DNA from: Hanleya hanleyi
Lineage: Eukaryota > Mollusca > Polyplacophora > Lepidopleurida > Hanleyidae
Reading direction: 5' to 3'
NCBI GenBank assembly: GCA_036873755.1
Contig: JAVTVY010012683.1
Coordinates: 460,020 to 524,019, forward strand
DNA length: 64,000 nucleotides
In this document: positions 53,391 through 63,170 of the stretch, piece after piece
Layout: every line of letters begins with the position of its first letter
How positions within the stretch are numbered: the stretch's first letter is position 1
The notes under the pieces: model-generated
Seen by the model: only the letters and a program-made list of their open reading frames with translations
What the model was told of the DNA's origin: nothing
Database searches by the model: none
Made by a program: the position numbers and the translations under genes

Positions 53391-53929
53391 AAACAAGAGG
53401 CCAAGGGGCTTCAATATTCGCCCGTACATCTGGAATTACACTGGTCCAAATTTCAAGGTTGTTTTATGACCTTGATCCCAATTGGTAGCTCACAATCCAC
53501 AGAAAGGTCTATGATTTTGTGCTTCTGAGAATGTAACATATATCATATCTTATATTGAATGATAAATTGAAATGGGCTTATTGAACTCTTAGTAACTAGG
53601 TGACACTGAAATTGACAATAGTCAAACACAGGAAAACAGTAGTTTTCCTTCAAATAGATTCCATTCAGGTGAGAAAACTGTTCATGAAGGAAGAAAAATG
53701 TGGAGAAAGTGATGAAGTAAACCTTTGTTCTTGAGTTAATAAAAATATAAATTTAATAAGCGATCCCTCTCCCAGTTAAATCAGCAAATGTATGGTTTTT
53801 ATTTCACAATATTTCAACTAAATGTAGCTGTTTCTTACATGTATCAAACACGGGAGACAACTCCACAGGACAAATGTCATATACATGTAGGAGAGAAAAC
53901 TGAATATTCCAACCTAAAACGTATAATCA

Positions 53930-54740
53930 GCCAAATTGGATTCAGTTTTGGGGGACTGTGATCTTGACCTTTGACAAATTGATCTCAAAATAAATATGGC
54001 TCCTAATTTCCATGCGAGTAAGGTATACTCGAAGTTTGGTTACAATCTATACCCTGAAACACAGTATCGCACTGACAACAAATGTTAATGCATGAATAGA
54101 CGGTTAGATGGACAGAACTCCCCATCGCATTACATCACCTCGTCTTCGACAGGCAAATGAAAATGTGACTTTTAATGATTTCTTGAATTTGGGGTCACAG
54201 TAACCTTGACCTAAATTTTGGTACATGACACAACGTCTCCCCTTAATGTATGAATTGAAACAAAAATCAAAATTTTTAACAATTTCATGATTTTGGGGTC
54301 ACAGTGACCTTGACCGTTGACCCACATTTTGGTACGCAACACCAAAAATTAGAACTGTACATAAAAAATGTCGGTGATCAATGATTTCCTGGTTTTTAGG
54401 CAACAGTGACCTTTGACCTCTGACCTCTGACCTCGACCTCAGTTTCGATACGCGACACATCGTTTCCACCTAGTGTATCCACTCACAATAAATTGGAACT
54501 GTGGATAGAAAACGTTCACAGATATAGACACGAACACTTCAGTGATTCCCTGTTTCCAGGCCAGTGACCTTTGACCTCTGACCTCGACCTTCATTTTGGT
54601 ACGCGACACATCGTCTCCCCGTAGGGTATCCACTCACCAAAAATTTGAACTGTAGATAGAAAACTGGGAGGGACGGACAGACGGACGGAAACCGCCATCG
54701 CATAATACGTCCGCCTTGTTGGCAGGCGTATAAAAATAAA
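53930..54740 (+). repeat. Tandem array, TGACCTTGACC-type unit, with GACGGAC terminus
   Basis: Diverged units: TTTTGGGGTCACAGTGACCTT and GACCTCGACCT--ATTTTGGTACGCGACACATCGTCTCC--. It ends GGGAGGGACGGACAGACGGACGG, AAACCGCCATCGCATAATACG, GGCAGGCGTATAAAAA. Same modular plan as the other arrays. Confidence 0.75.
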
Positions 54741-55009
54741 TTAGGGGTGAACAGTGGCAAAAGAGTGAGGTGGTGCCTGTGAAGCTATAAATTTATTTTA
54801 ATCGACCTTGGTAATCTTGTGACAAGGTGCCCACATTGATAAGTTGGAAAAATTGAAATTTACTGTTCGCTCGTGAGGTATTAGCTGTTATGAAATGGAG
54901 GGGATTCTTTGTTATATCTGTTTGGAAGTATGCTTACATGACCCCCCACCCCCCAAACCCTCCCCATAATCACGTTTCGCACACGCTGTACACATATGGT
55001 ATGACGTCT

Positions 55010-55735
55010 CATGTAGGAAACCCTTTGGAAATTCCCGAAAATCAAACTCTGCCATCTGTAGATGCAAGTGCACGAAACGCAACCCCAAGAGACATCTCAG
55101 CACATCTACATAACAAATCTAAGACGAATTCTATAAGGAGTCTACAAGTTATTCCCCGGAAACCAAATTTAGATTTTGTCACCAGGTGGCATCAACTGTA
55201 AGTGCAAGTGGGCGAAACGCAATCCCAAGTGACAGCTCATGGCATGTTATATATATATATATCAAATTTGAGAAGAATCCATTTAACGGTTCTCAAGTTA
55301 TTGATCGGAAACAAATTTTAGATTTTGCCGCTAGGTGGCGCCACCTGTACGCGAAAGTGAGCGAAATGCAATCCCAAGCGACAGCTCATGGCATGTCATA
55401 TATATATCAAATTTGAGAAAAATCTTGGTTCTCAAGTTATTGCCTGGAAATGAATTTCGGATTTTCCACCAGGTGGCGCCACCTGTTAGCACAAATGAAC
55501 GCAATGCAATCCCAAGCGACAACTGTTGGCATGTTATATGCATACCAAATTTGAGAAGAATCCTTGTGGTTCTCAAGTTAAATTTGAGAACAATCCGACG
55601 CGCCACGGTGGTTCTCAAGTTATTGCCCGAAACAAATTTCGAACAGACAGATGAAGAACACAAAAACGGATGGACGGACAAGTGGAATCCAATATACCAC
55701 TCTACTATGTAGGGGGAGCGGGTATAAAAAGTGAC
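55010..55735 (+). repeat. Tandem array, ~130-140-bp unit with GGTGGCGCCACCTG palindrome
   Basis: Each unit carries CCAGGTGGCGCCACCTG (perfect at 55470-55485), AGTGAGCGAAACGCAATCCC, CAGCTCATGGCATGT-ATATATAT and AAATTTGAGAAGAATCC--GGTTCTCAAGTTATTG. It ends with CGGATGGACGGACAAGTGG and GGAGCGGGTATAAAAA. Confidence 0.8.
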
Positions 55736-56215
55736 AAGGTATCCACATAACTGAGGAAAAAATCTGTAAAGTTGATATCTTATAGCCCTGGCCCGAAACT
55801 CAATGTCGGGTGGGGCTTTTGCCCACTGGGGCTTATGTCAGTGTTTTGTTTGATCGCTGGGGTTTTGTGCAGATCCCATAAAGAATGCTGTACTGTTCTC
55901 ATTTTATTCATCATTATAGCTTTAACTTTTTGGCGGGCGAGGACACATTTTGTTGTTGTTATACAATAATACAAATTGTTGTCGTTGTAAGTATACAAGT
56001 TGGATAGAGTCATTTCATGCACACCTAATAAATCTTTTAGTTGTTTCATACATTTATTAAGACGATATAGCAAGTGAACATTGTCTATATTCAATGTATC
56101 ATTCAGAAATGAAGCCTCTGTATACCATAAACATAGATCTATAAGGTCCAGGTTATCTCCCCTGTCACAGACCAAGAAAAAAGGAAAATTTTGGTGCATG
56201 TAATATGTAGATATA
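55736..56215. other. Non-coding, unexplained
   Basis: A minus frame 56199-55780 (139 codons) starts MHQNFPFFLVCDRGDNLDLI and has ordinary composition (LYRLNKCMKQLKDLLGVHEM). I recognise no domain. It directly precedes interspersed repeat copy B and might be a decayed exon. Confidence 0.3.
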
Positions 56216-56815
56216 TGGAATCAGGGAAAATGCTTGCAACATTCCATGAATATTTTGGAAGCAGTATGGAAAGAAAATATTCTGAATACAGGGAAATTAT
56301 TATGTAAATGATTTGACCATCACTGGATTTTAGAAACTGACCATGAGAAAATATTAAGAGGGTCTTGGAGGGGTAATTCTTAATGGCCAAAATTCCTAAC
56401 TGTAACTCAACACACATATTTCATGAAAATGTAAATGAATACTGGCGAAGTGAAATTTCACACTGTTTTTGTAAAATGAATTACACTTATATTGGTATTA
56501 TTTAATACTAAATTACTTTCAGAACACGCTTTCTAATTAGAATGAATTGGCCCTACTAAATCACTCAACATGCGCCTCTCAAAATCTGTGGTTTAGCAGA
56601 CGACATATTTTGAGCAGGAAAGTAGTGCCACTGGAAAATTAACGAATACACGCATAAAATTAGATAAATCCAAATGTAACTTGAACATATCAGATCTGAA
56701 ACTATAGACGAACATTAAAAACACAGAAACCTGGACACTCTAAAGAAGGAAGTTTCAGACCTCTTTCTTGTCGTGTAAGAACTCTATCTTGTACTGCGTT
56801 AGCAAGACACAGAGT
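56216..56815 (+). repeat. ~580-bp interspersed repeat, copy B
   Basis: Same-orientation partner of 5546-6125, beginning ATCAGGGAAAATGCTTGCAA and ending GTTAGCAAGACACAGAG, with a ~30-bp insertion near 56755. Confidence 0.85.
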
Positions 56816-57264
56816 CGGCCAATTTCTTCAGTATTACAATATGTACATTACAGCGGTGCAAAATGAAAATGTTTAAGCCCAACTCACACTGCGAACATTT
56901 TGTTGTATCAGAACAAAACACACTGTTCAGAACATGTTTCGTCTGCAATGTGAGATGCCCAGAAACACGTGGGCAATTCGTGAATTGAATACAGAGCGAT
57001 ATCCATAGCTACCCAGTAGAAATGTTTCCTATTTGCGGAATTTGATTTTTAAGCAAAGAATTTTATTTAGCGCTATATGAACAAATCGTTAAAAAAGGTT
57101 GGGATTACAAATATTTGAAAGTCATCAGTAGGTTGTCATTTTTATTAACCCTCGTCACCGAAGATTGCTGAATTTTTTTTTCATATGGTAGTTTTTGCCT
57201 ATCTGTCTCTCTGTATGGCCGTGCACTTGGAAAGCACTTAATTATGGTGTTCTATTTGTGCCAA
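56816..57264. other. Non-coding, no recognised element
   Basis: AT-rich spacer; no gene or repeat recognised. Confidence 0.4.
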
Positions 57265-57833
57265 TTTGATCTCGCGCGTCGACTTGCAAAAGTCGACGCA
57301 CGACGCGCGACGCAAAACGTCGACGTCGTGTTTTGAAACGCGACGTCGCCCTTTCCGTCGCGCGTCGACTTTTACAATGTTAAAGAGATAGGCCAAAACT
57401 CGACGTCGCATTTTGGCCTATCTCTTAGCATTGTAAAAGTCGACGCGCGACGCGCGACGGAGAGGGCGACCTCGCCTTTCAAAACGCGAGCGTCGACTTT
57501 CCGCGTCGCGCGTCGTGCGTCGCCTTTTTGAAGAATCAAAACTCGACGCGCGACGCGCGACGGAAAAAGTCGACGTCGCGTTTTAAAAGCCGACGTCGCC
57601 CTCTCCGTCGCGCGTCGTGCGTCGGGTTTTATAATGTTAAAGAGATAGGCCAAAACTCGACGTCGTGTTTCAAAAGTCCTATCTTTGCCCTATCTCCTAA
57701 CATTGCAAAAGTCGACGCGCGACGTCGCCTTTCAAAACGCGACGTCGACTTTTTCAGTCGCGCGTCGCGCGTCGACTTTTAAAAAGTCGACGCGGGACGG
57801 ACATTCGCGTCGCGCGTCGCCTTTTGGTTTACA
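57265..57833. repeat. CpG-dense palindromic array (GTCGAC / CGCGCGTCG words)
   Basis: By my count GTCGAC occurs 11 times in about 570 bp, with many CGACGCGCGACG/CGTCGCGCGTCG words and CGACGTCG palindromes. A 25-bp module (AATGTTAAAGAGATAGGCC + AAAA) occurs at 57376 and 57633, and inverted at 57411 (TTTTGGCCTATCTCTTAGCATT). With the surrounding CGCGCGTCGAC arms, 57352-57460 forms one palindrome of about 108 bp. Frames through it (Arg/Ser-rich) are not genes. CpG density is far above the AT-rich surroundings. Confidence 0.9.
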
Positions 57834-57869
57834 AAAGTGCGCATGTCTGGGGAGCATGTAATACTATAA

Positions 57870-58165
57870 TGTTCACAGCTGTGATTTTCGATTCTTGTAG
57901 CTCCTGACCGGTGTTGGTAATTTGGTGAGAATTTACTGCAAGATAGCAAGAATGACAAGATATTTTGCATGCGTGGAGACTATGTACAACATAATATATT
58001 TGTTCTGCGGTCTGAAATGTTTTTTTTTGCTGATTAATTTTCGAACACTGGTACCTGTATTCAACTAAATGCACACCCCTCAATCGAGAGGACAATTCGC
58101 ATCTATTACCTTGTCAATGTGTTACTATTTTGCCGGACTAATACGTAAATTAAATTCAAGTTTCC
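57870..58165 (-). repeat. ~295-bp inverted repeat, left arm
   Basis: The reverse complement of this segment matches 60448-60742 (CTTGAATTTA-TTTACGTATTAGTCCGGC, GAGGGGTGTGCATTT, AAATTACCAACACCGGTCAG). The intervening 2.3 kb contains the 58.7-60.0 kb array. Confidence 0.85.
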
Positions 58166-58679
58166 AACTAGAGGTTCCGCTTTGACCCTTGAGTTGCCGC
58201 TCCGGCATGAAGCCTATGCTGGTTGTTTTTTTAAGCAAAAACATACGTCTCCCCCAACCTCCCACCTTGCCTTGAGTGGGCACATAATTTAAGGGAAAGT
58301 GCTTAAAATGAATGTAGCAATAAGTATCCTAAACAAAGCTGCGCATCTAAAAATATTAATTACAAAGAGGCGATTTTTATTGTTGCAGTAACCCAGTGAG
58401 GAGTCGGGATTTATATAGCAATGAGTACAGCGTCCAACCAATGTGAATTGTGAAGCATCAACTATTTCGAAACTGATCACATTATAGGAAAGATGCAAAA
58501 CATACAAGAGCCACACCTATAGTATACATGTTGTACGGTATAGAAGTTTCATGCATCTGCCTTCAGTAGTTTGCAAGATATGGAGTGAACAAAAATTGGA
58601 CAGACAGATAAGCACATTTTGCATGGACCCACGCAAGCACTAGCTCACACCCACACCTAATTAGATCATAAGGCCATTT
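58166..58679. other. Non-coding, no recognised element
   Basis: AT-rich; no gene recognised. Confidence 0.4.
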
Positions 58680-60040
58680 CAATGAAGCTTCCATCCAAGT
58701 TTGGTGAAATTCCGTCGATTAGTTCTCCAGATATCTTGCAGACAAGGTATGTATAGACATGAACAATTAGATGGACGGACGGACGATGGACATGGATAAA
58801 TGCACACACACACACACAAACCTAATCAAATGAGGGGGCTATCCCAATGAACCTTCCATCCATGCAAGTTTGGTGAAATTCTGTCCAGTACATGTAGTTC
58901 TTCAGATATCTTGCAGAAAGGGCCTGTATATACATATACAAGTACATGGACAGACGGACGGACACCGAGCATGGACGAACGCAAACACAAACCAAAACCT
59001 AATCAGATGAGAGGGCTATCCCAATAAAGCTTCCATCTAAGTTTGGTGAACTTCCGTCACGTAGTTCTCCAGATATCTTGCAGACAAGGCCTGTATATAC
59101 ATGTGCAAGTAGATGAACTGACGGACGGACACCCGACACGGATGAATGCATGCACACATACACCAAAACCTGATCAAATGAGGGGACTTTCCCAATGAAG
59201 CTTCCATCCAAGTTTGGTGAAATTCCATCCAGTAGTTCTCAAGATATCTTGCAGACAAGGCCTGTATATACATGTACAAGTAGATGGACGGACGGACGGA
59301 CGGACACCGGACACGGACGAACGCATGCACACACATCAAAACCTAATCAAATAAGGGGGCTATCCCAAAGAAGCTTCCATCCAAGTTTGGTGAAATTCCA
59401 TCCAGTAGTTCTCAAGATATCTTGTAGACAAGGCCTGTATATACATGTACAAGTAGATGGACGGACGGACACCGGACACGGATGAATGCACGCACACATA
59501 CCAAAACCTAATCAAATGAGGGGGCTATCCCACTGAAGCTTCCATTCAAGTTTGGTGAAATTCTATCCAGTAGTTCTTAAGATATCTTGCAGACAAGGCC
59601 TGTACATGTATATACATGTACAAGTAGATGGACGGACGGACGGACACCGGACATGGTTGAATGCACGCACACACATCAAAACCTAATCAAATAAGGGGGC
59701 TATCCCAAAGAAGCTTCCATCCAAGTTTGGTGAAATTCCATCCAGTAGTTCTCAAGATATCTTGTAGACAAGGCCTGTATATACATGTACAAGTAGATGG
59801 ACGGACGGACACCGGACACGGATGAATGCACGCACACATACCAAAACCTAATCAAATGAGGGGGCTATCCCAATGAAGCTTCCATCCAAGTTTGGTGAAA
59901 TTCCATCCAGTAGTTCTCAAGATATCTTGACAAGGCAAGGGGACGGACAGACATCCAGACATCCATCCATCCATCCAGACACACAGACAGCACAAACACT
60001 AGATGTCTCCCCCCAACATAGTTGGGGGAGACATAATAAT
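58680..60040 (+). repeat. ~165-170-bp tandem array, GACGGACGG type, closed by a hairpin
   Basis: Seven or eight units of CTTCCATCCAAGTTTGGTGAAATTCC, AGTAGTTCTCAAGATATCTTGCAGACAAGGCCTGTATATACATG and AGTAGATGGACGGACGGACACCGGACACGGA. Neighbouring pairs are nearly identical: 59341-59520 and 59690-59860 match closely, which suggests recent multi-unit duplication. The array ends at a hairpin, TGTCTCCCCCCAAC / GTTGGGGGAGACA (60004-60033), followed by ATAATAAT. A 3' hairpin after a microsatellite-bearing array fits Helitron-derived elements; this is inference. Confidence 0.85.
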
Positions 60041-60112
60041 GAACAAAAGCGTATGTAAGTAACTATTTTGCAGGATTAACAGTAACGACTGGAAAACAGA
60101 GGGGAAATAATT
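60037..60112 (+). repeat. ~75-bp inverted repeat, left arm
   Basis: AATAATGAACAAAAGCGTATG ... AACAGTAACGACTGGAAAACAGAG pairs with 60372-60447 (CTCTGTTTTCCAGTCGTTACTG ... AAGCTTTTGGTTCATTATT). The 260-bp interior (60113-60371) is non-coding. Confidence 0.88.
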
Positions 60113-60371
60113 AATCGCTTGTGTAGCTCAATGCAACTGTGAGATCTTACATTCTGGAGACATCCTGATGAAAGACTCCTGATAAAACGCGCCACGTTGC
60201 ATTTTATCTCGAATCATACAACCCTTTTTAATAGTAAGGCTTTTTTTCTGCCATTTTAGACTAGTGAGTATATGCTGTCAAAGTAAAGGTGAGGTGTGGG
60301 GTCATTTTACTTTCATTTTCGGCCGGAAAACAATAAGATCCCACTTTTCCTTTGAGCTACACAAGCTATTA

Positions 60372-60447
60372 ATTAGTTTTTCTCTGTTTTCCAGTCGTTA
60401 CTGTTACTCCTGCAAATCTGTTACTTACATAAGCTTTTGGTTCATTA
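60372..60447 (-). repeat. ~75-bp inverted repeat, right arm
   Basis: Partner of 60037-60112. It directly abuts the right arm of the larger inverted repeat (60448-60742). Confidence 0.88.
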
Positions 60448-60742
60448 TTGGAAACTTGAATTTATTTTACGTATTAGTCCGGCGAAATATGAACACATTG
60501 ACAAACTAATAGATGCGTATTGTCCTCGCGATGGAGGGGTGTGCATTTTGTGGAACACAGGTATCAGTGTTCGAAAATTAATCAGCAATATAATATATCT
60601 GACAGCGAAACAAATAAATTATGTGGTACATAGTCTGCATGTATGTTAAATATCTTGCCATTGTTGCTTTGTTGCAGTAAATTCTCAGCAAATTACCAAC
60701 ACCGGTCAGAAGCTACAAGGATCGGAAATCGCAGATGAACAT
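60448..60742 (+). repeat. ~295-bp inverted repeat, right arm
   Basis: Partner of 57870-58165; about 80-85% matching by eye. Confidence 0.85.
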
Positions 60743-60774
60743 TTTTTTTTCGTTCGAAATGAACACCCCAAATC

Positions 60775-60990
60775 ACAATACAACGAAACAATACGAGAGA
60801 GAACAAGACTAAATGATACGATACAATACAATAAAATGCAAAATAATACCATACATTACAATACAATATATTACAATTCAACATATTACAACCCAATACA
60901 TTACAAAACAATACAATTCTAAACAATACCATACCATACAGTACGGTGAAATATACCATAATACAACACATCACAGTACAAACAAACATA
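60775..60990 (+). repeat. AATACAATACATTACAA low-complexity tract
   Basis: Degenerate 5- and 10-bp repeat of TACAA/ATACA words. The minus frame across it is a by-product. Confidence 0.8.
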
Positions 60991-61117
60991 CACCTTTACA
61001 TAAAGGAAGAAAGTTAAAAGAGATTGTGAATATTATATAATACGTTTGTACAACGTATAGTGGCAAACTTCAATTGATAATTCGATTGATAATTTATTGT
61101 GTCTCGTGAACAATATG

Positions 61118-61470
61118 GAATTACAAGCGTCTAGTCCGTCATTCATAATCCAGCCGTCGTCCATTAGAGAATATCCGCGTCCATAATCCAAAGACCTATT
61201 CCATTTCCATATAACAGTATTAGCACCAAATTCAAAAAGACAAAAGTATACATAAACATAGGCTTGTTTCCTGCAAGAGAGAAGCGGTCAACAATTTTCA
61301 ATGATGCCGGCAAGACATCATGATGTTCCAAAATATCAAATCCGTATCGCTGATCAGTATTCTTAATCCATAATATTCGTTATAGAGTCGTCATCTAAAA
61401 ATGATGTACCTCAGTCACGCTTTGATTGTGACTGTTCATATGAGTACCATGAGGATCTTGAAGTACATGG
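61118..61470 (-). mobile_element. TACAAGCG repeat family, truncated copy next to Penelope-like element
   Basis: Near-identical to 10013-10362, including the last ten codons and stop of the gag-like ORF (MYFKILMVLI). It ends at CATGG where the Penelope-element 3' UTR begins. It shares its left end with the other three copies. Confidence 0.88.
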
Positions 61471-61515
61471 GTTCATACGGCCCCTAGCCCCGGGTTAAGC
61501 GGAATTAGACACAAG

Positions 61516-63170
61516 TTACGAAACGTAGCGCCATAGATCTTGCACGCTACGTTCGTATTTTGCTATCAGCATGCGATATGTATCGCCAAATTTGAGAAAC
61601 TTTGAGTGGAGGCGCTTGGTGGAATAGCCCTGTTTATAAGTTTCTGCAACAATGTTTTGTGACGTTGATTAAAATCATCACATTTAACACAGGATCTAGC
61701 AAATGCTACTAAGCGAGATATGTATACGCCATATGCAGGTCCCACTGGAATATTACTATCCAGAAAGGGATAGTTTACGATGTCGAAGTTGTAATCATCT
61801 CTTTTGTCATAAAGTCGACGAGAGAGAATGCCCGCTTCATTTTTATAGAGGTAAAGATCTAAATAAGATGTGCCTGTAGGGCTATCTGTAGTTTCCTTCA
61901 AATCCAGTGAAGGTGGATATATATCCTTCACTGCGCCATTTATATAGTGATTATCCACAGCGAGAAGATCGTCTATATAGCGTTTGGTGAATGAGAAGGA
62001 ACGGGCTTTGAATGGATCGGTTTTTGAAAGCGCCTGCATATAGTCATATTCATAAGAGAACCGATACAGGTCAGCCAACAGGGGTACACAATTAGTACTC
62101 ATTGGAATACCTATATGCTGCTGATATATTGTGTTGCCAAATTTCACATAGATATTTTTAATGAGAAATTCAAGCAAATCTATAAACAAAGAAACATCCC
62201 ATGAATGATATCTCTTGTATGTAGTAGAGCTAAAGAATGCTTTATGGCTTCTGACATTAATATATCTACGATCAGTTTTCATGAACACAGATACTATTAA
62301 TGAACTTATACGGTCAATAAGGTCCTCATGAGGGATTGTAGTATAGAGAGTCGAGAAATCCCATGTGGATACATGTCTGTACGGTATGTGACCTTTAGCA
62401 TCAAGCTCTTCCGTAAGACATTTTGAGTTTTTCAATATCCACATACATTCAACGCCAGAGTTCTTAGAAATAGTGGCGCAATACCTTTCCCAAAATGCTT
62501 TTACCTCCTGAAGGGCCCTCGTCAATAGGGTTGAAAGAAGCTTGGTGGTGCAGCTTCTAGAACCAGCTATGAATCTAGCTTTGTATGGTGATTTATGCAT
62601 TTTGGGAGTCCAGTATATTTTTGGTATGTCGTTATGATTGGTTGGAAGACAAATACCTCTTTCCCTGAGAAACTTTTTGTGATTGTTAAATAAATCTTCC
62701 AGAGTAAATGCAGTTTGGGAGTAAGTAGACGTATTTGATGAAGATATGTCTACACTCAATTCTTTAACCAGCACCTGGTAATAGTAATATTTACATATGA
62801 ATATTATATTATTCGGAGCTTTGTCTGCTGGGACTATGACGAATTTACTCTGGAGATTTGCTAGAACTTCTTGCGAATTGAGGTTTCTCAGTACTTGTTT
62901 TGCTTGGGGAAGAGTACTTCTGTCAATATGGCGGATTGTTTCAACGACCTTGCTCTTGGTGAGGTCCAGCCAATCAGCGAGTACTGTAGGTTCAACTTTT
63001 TCTCGCTTAGACCAATCAATAACGTACTGCTCTAATGCAGACAGGACTATCTTCTGGTCCGCCTTCAGATTTATTCTTCTTGGCTCTCTATATTTAGGTC
63101 CTTTCATCAGGAGTAATTTCAGATCCTTATCACTCACCACATCAAGGTCACCAGTCACAATATGTTGCAT
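61516..63170 (-). pseudogene. Penelope-like ORF, reverse transcriptase part
   Basis: Begins at HIVTGDLDVV and LLLMKGPKYREPRRINLK, the standard N-terminal RT lead of Penelope-like elements. It contains PKMHKSPYKARFIAGSRS, motif A TWDFSTLYTTIPHEDL (catalytic Asp), motif B GIPMSTNCVPLLADLY (usual G and A replaced by S and V), motif C FTKRYIDDLLAV (both catalytic Asp present), and the thumb YDKRDDYNFDIVNYPFLDSN. A one-base loss near 61630 shifts the frame: one frame stops at 61566, while the family's C-terminal block (RLHSKFLKFGDTYRML) continues in another frame to a stop at 61516-61518. Catalytic residues survive, but the two frameshifts and the motif B changes make activity unlikely. A plus-strand frame at 62797-63183 is a shadow. 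Confidence 0.85.

Noticed and set aside
57372..57782. Arg/Ser-rich ORFs on both strands
   Set aside because: By-products of the CpG palindromic array; symmetrical on both strands as expected of palindromes.
58680..60040. CRISPR-like regular array
   Set aside because: Units are ~167 bp tandem repeats without short repeats separated by unique spacers, and the DNA is eukaryotic.
61518..61556. Hairpin ACGAAACGTAGCG / CGCTACGTTCGT as a 3' UTR signal
   Set aside because: It overlaps the shifted C-terminal coding end of the Penelope ORF, so it is probably coding by origin.
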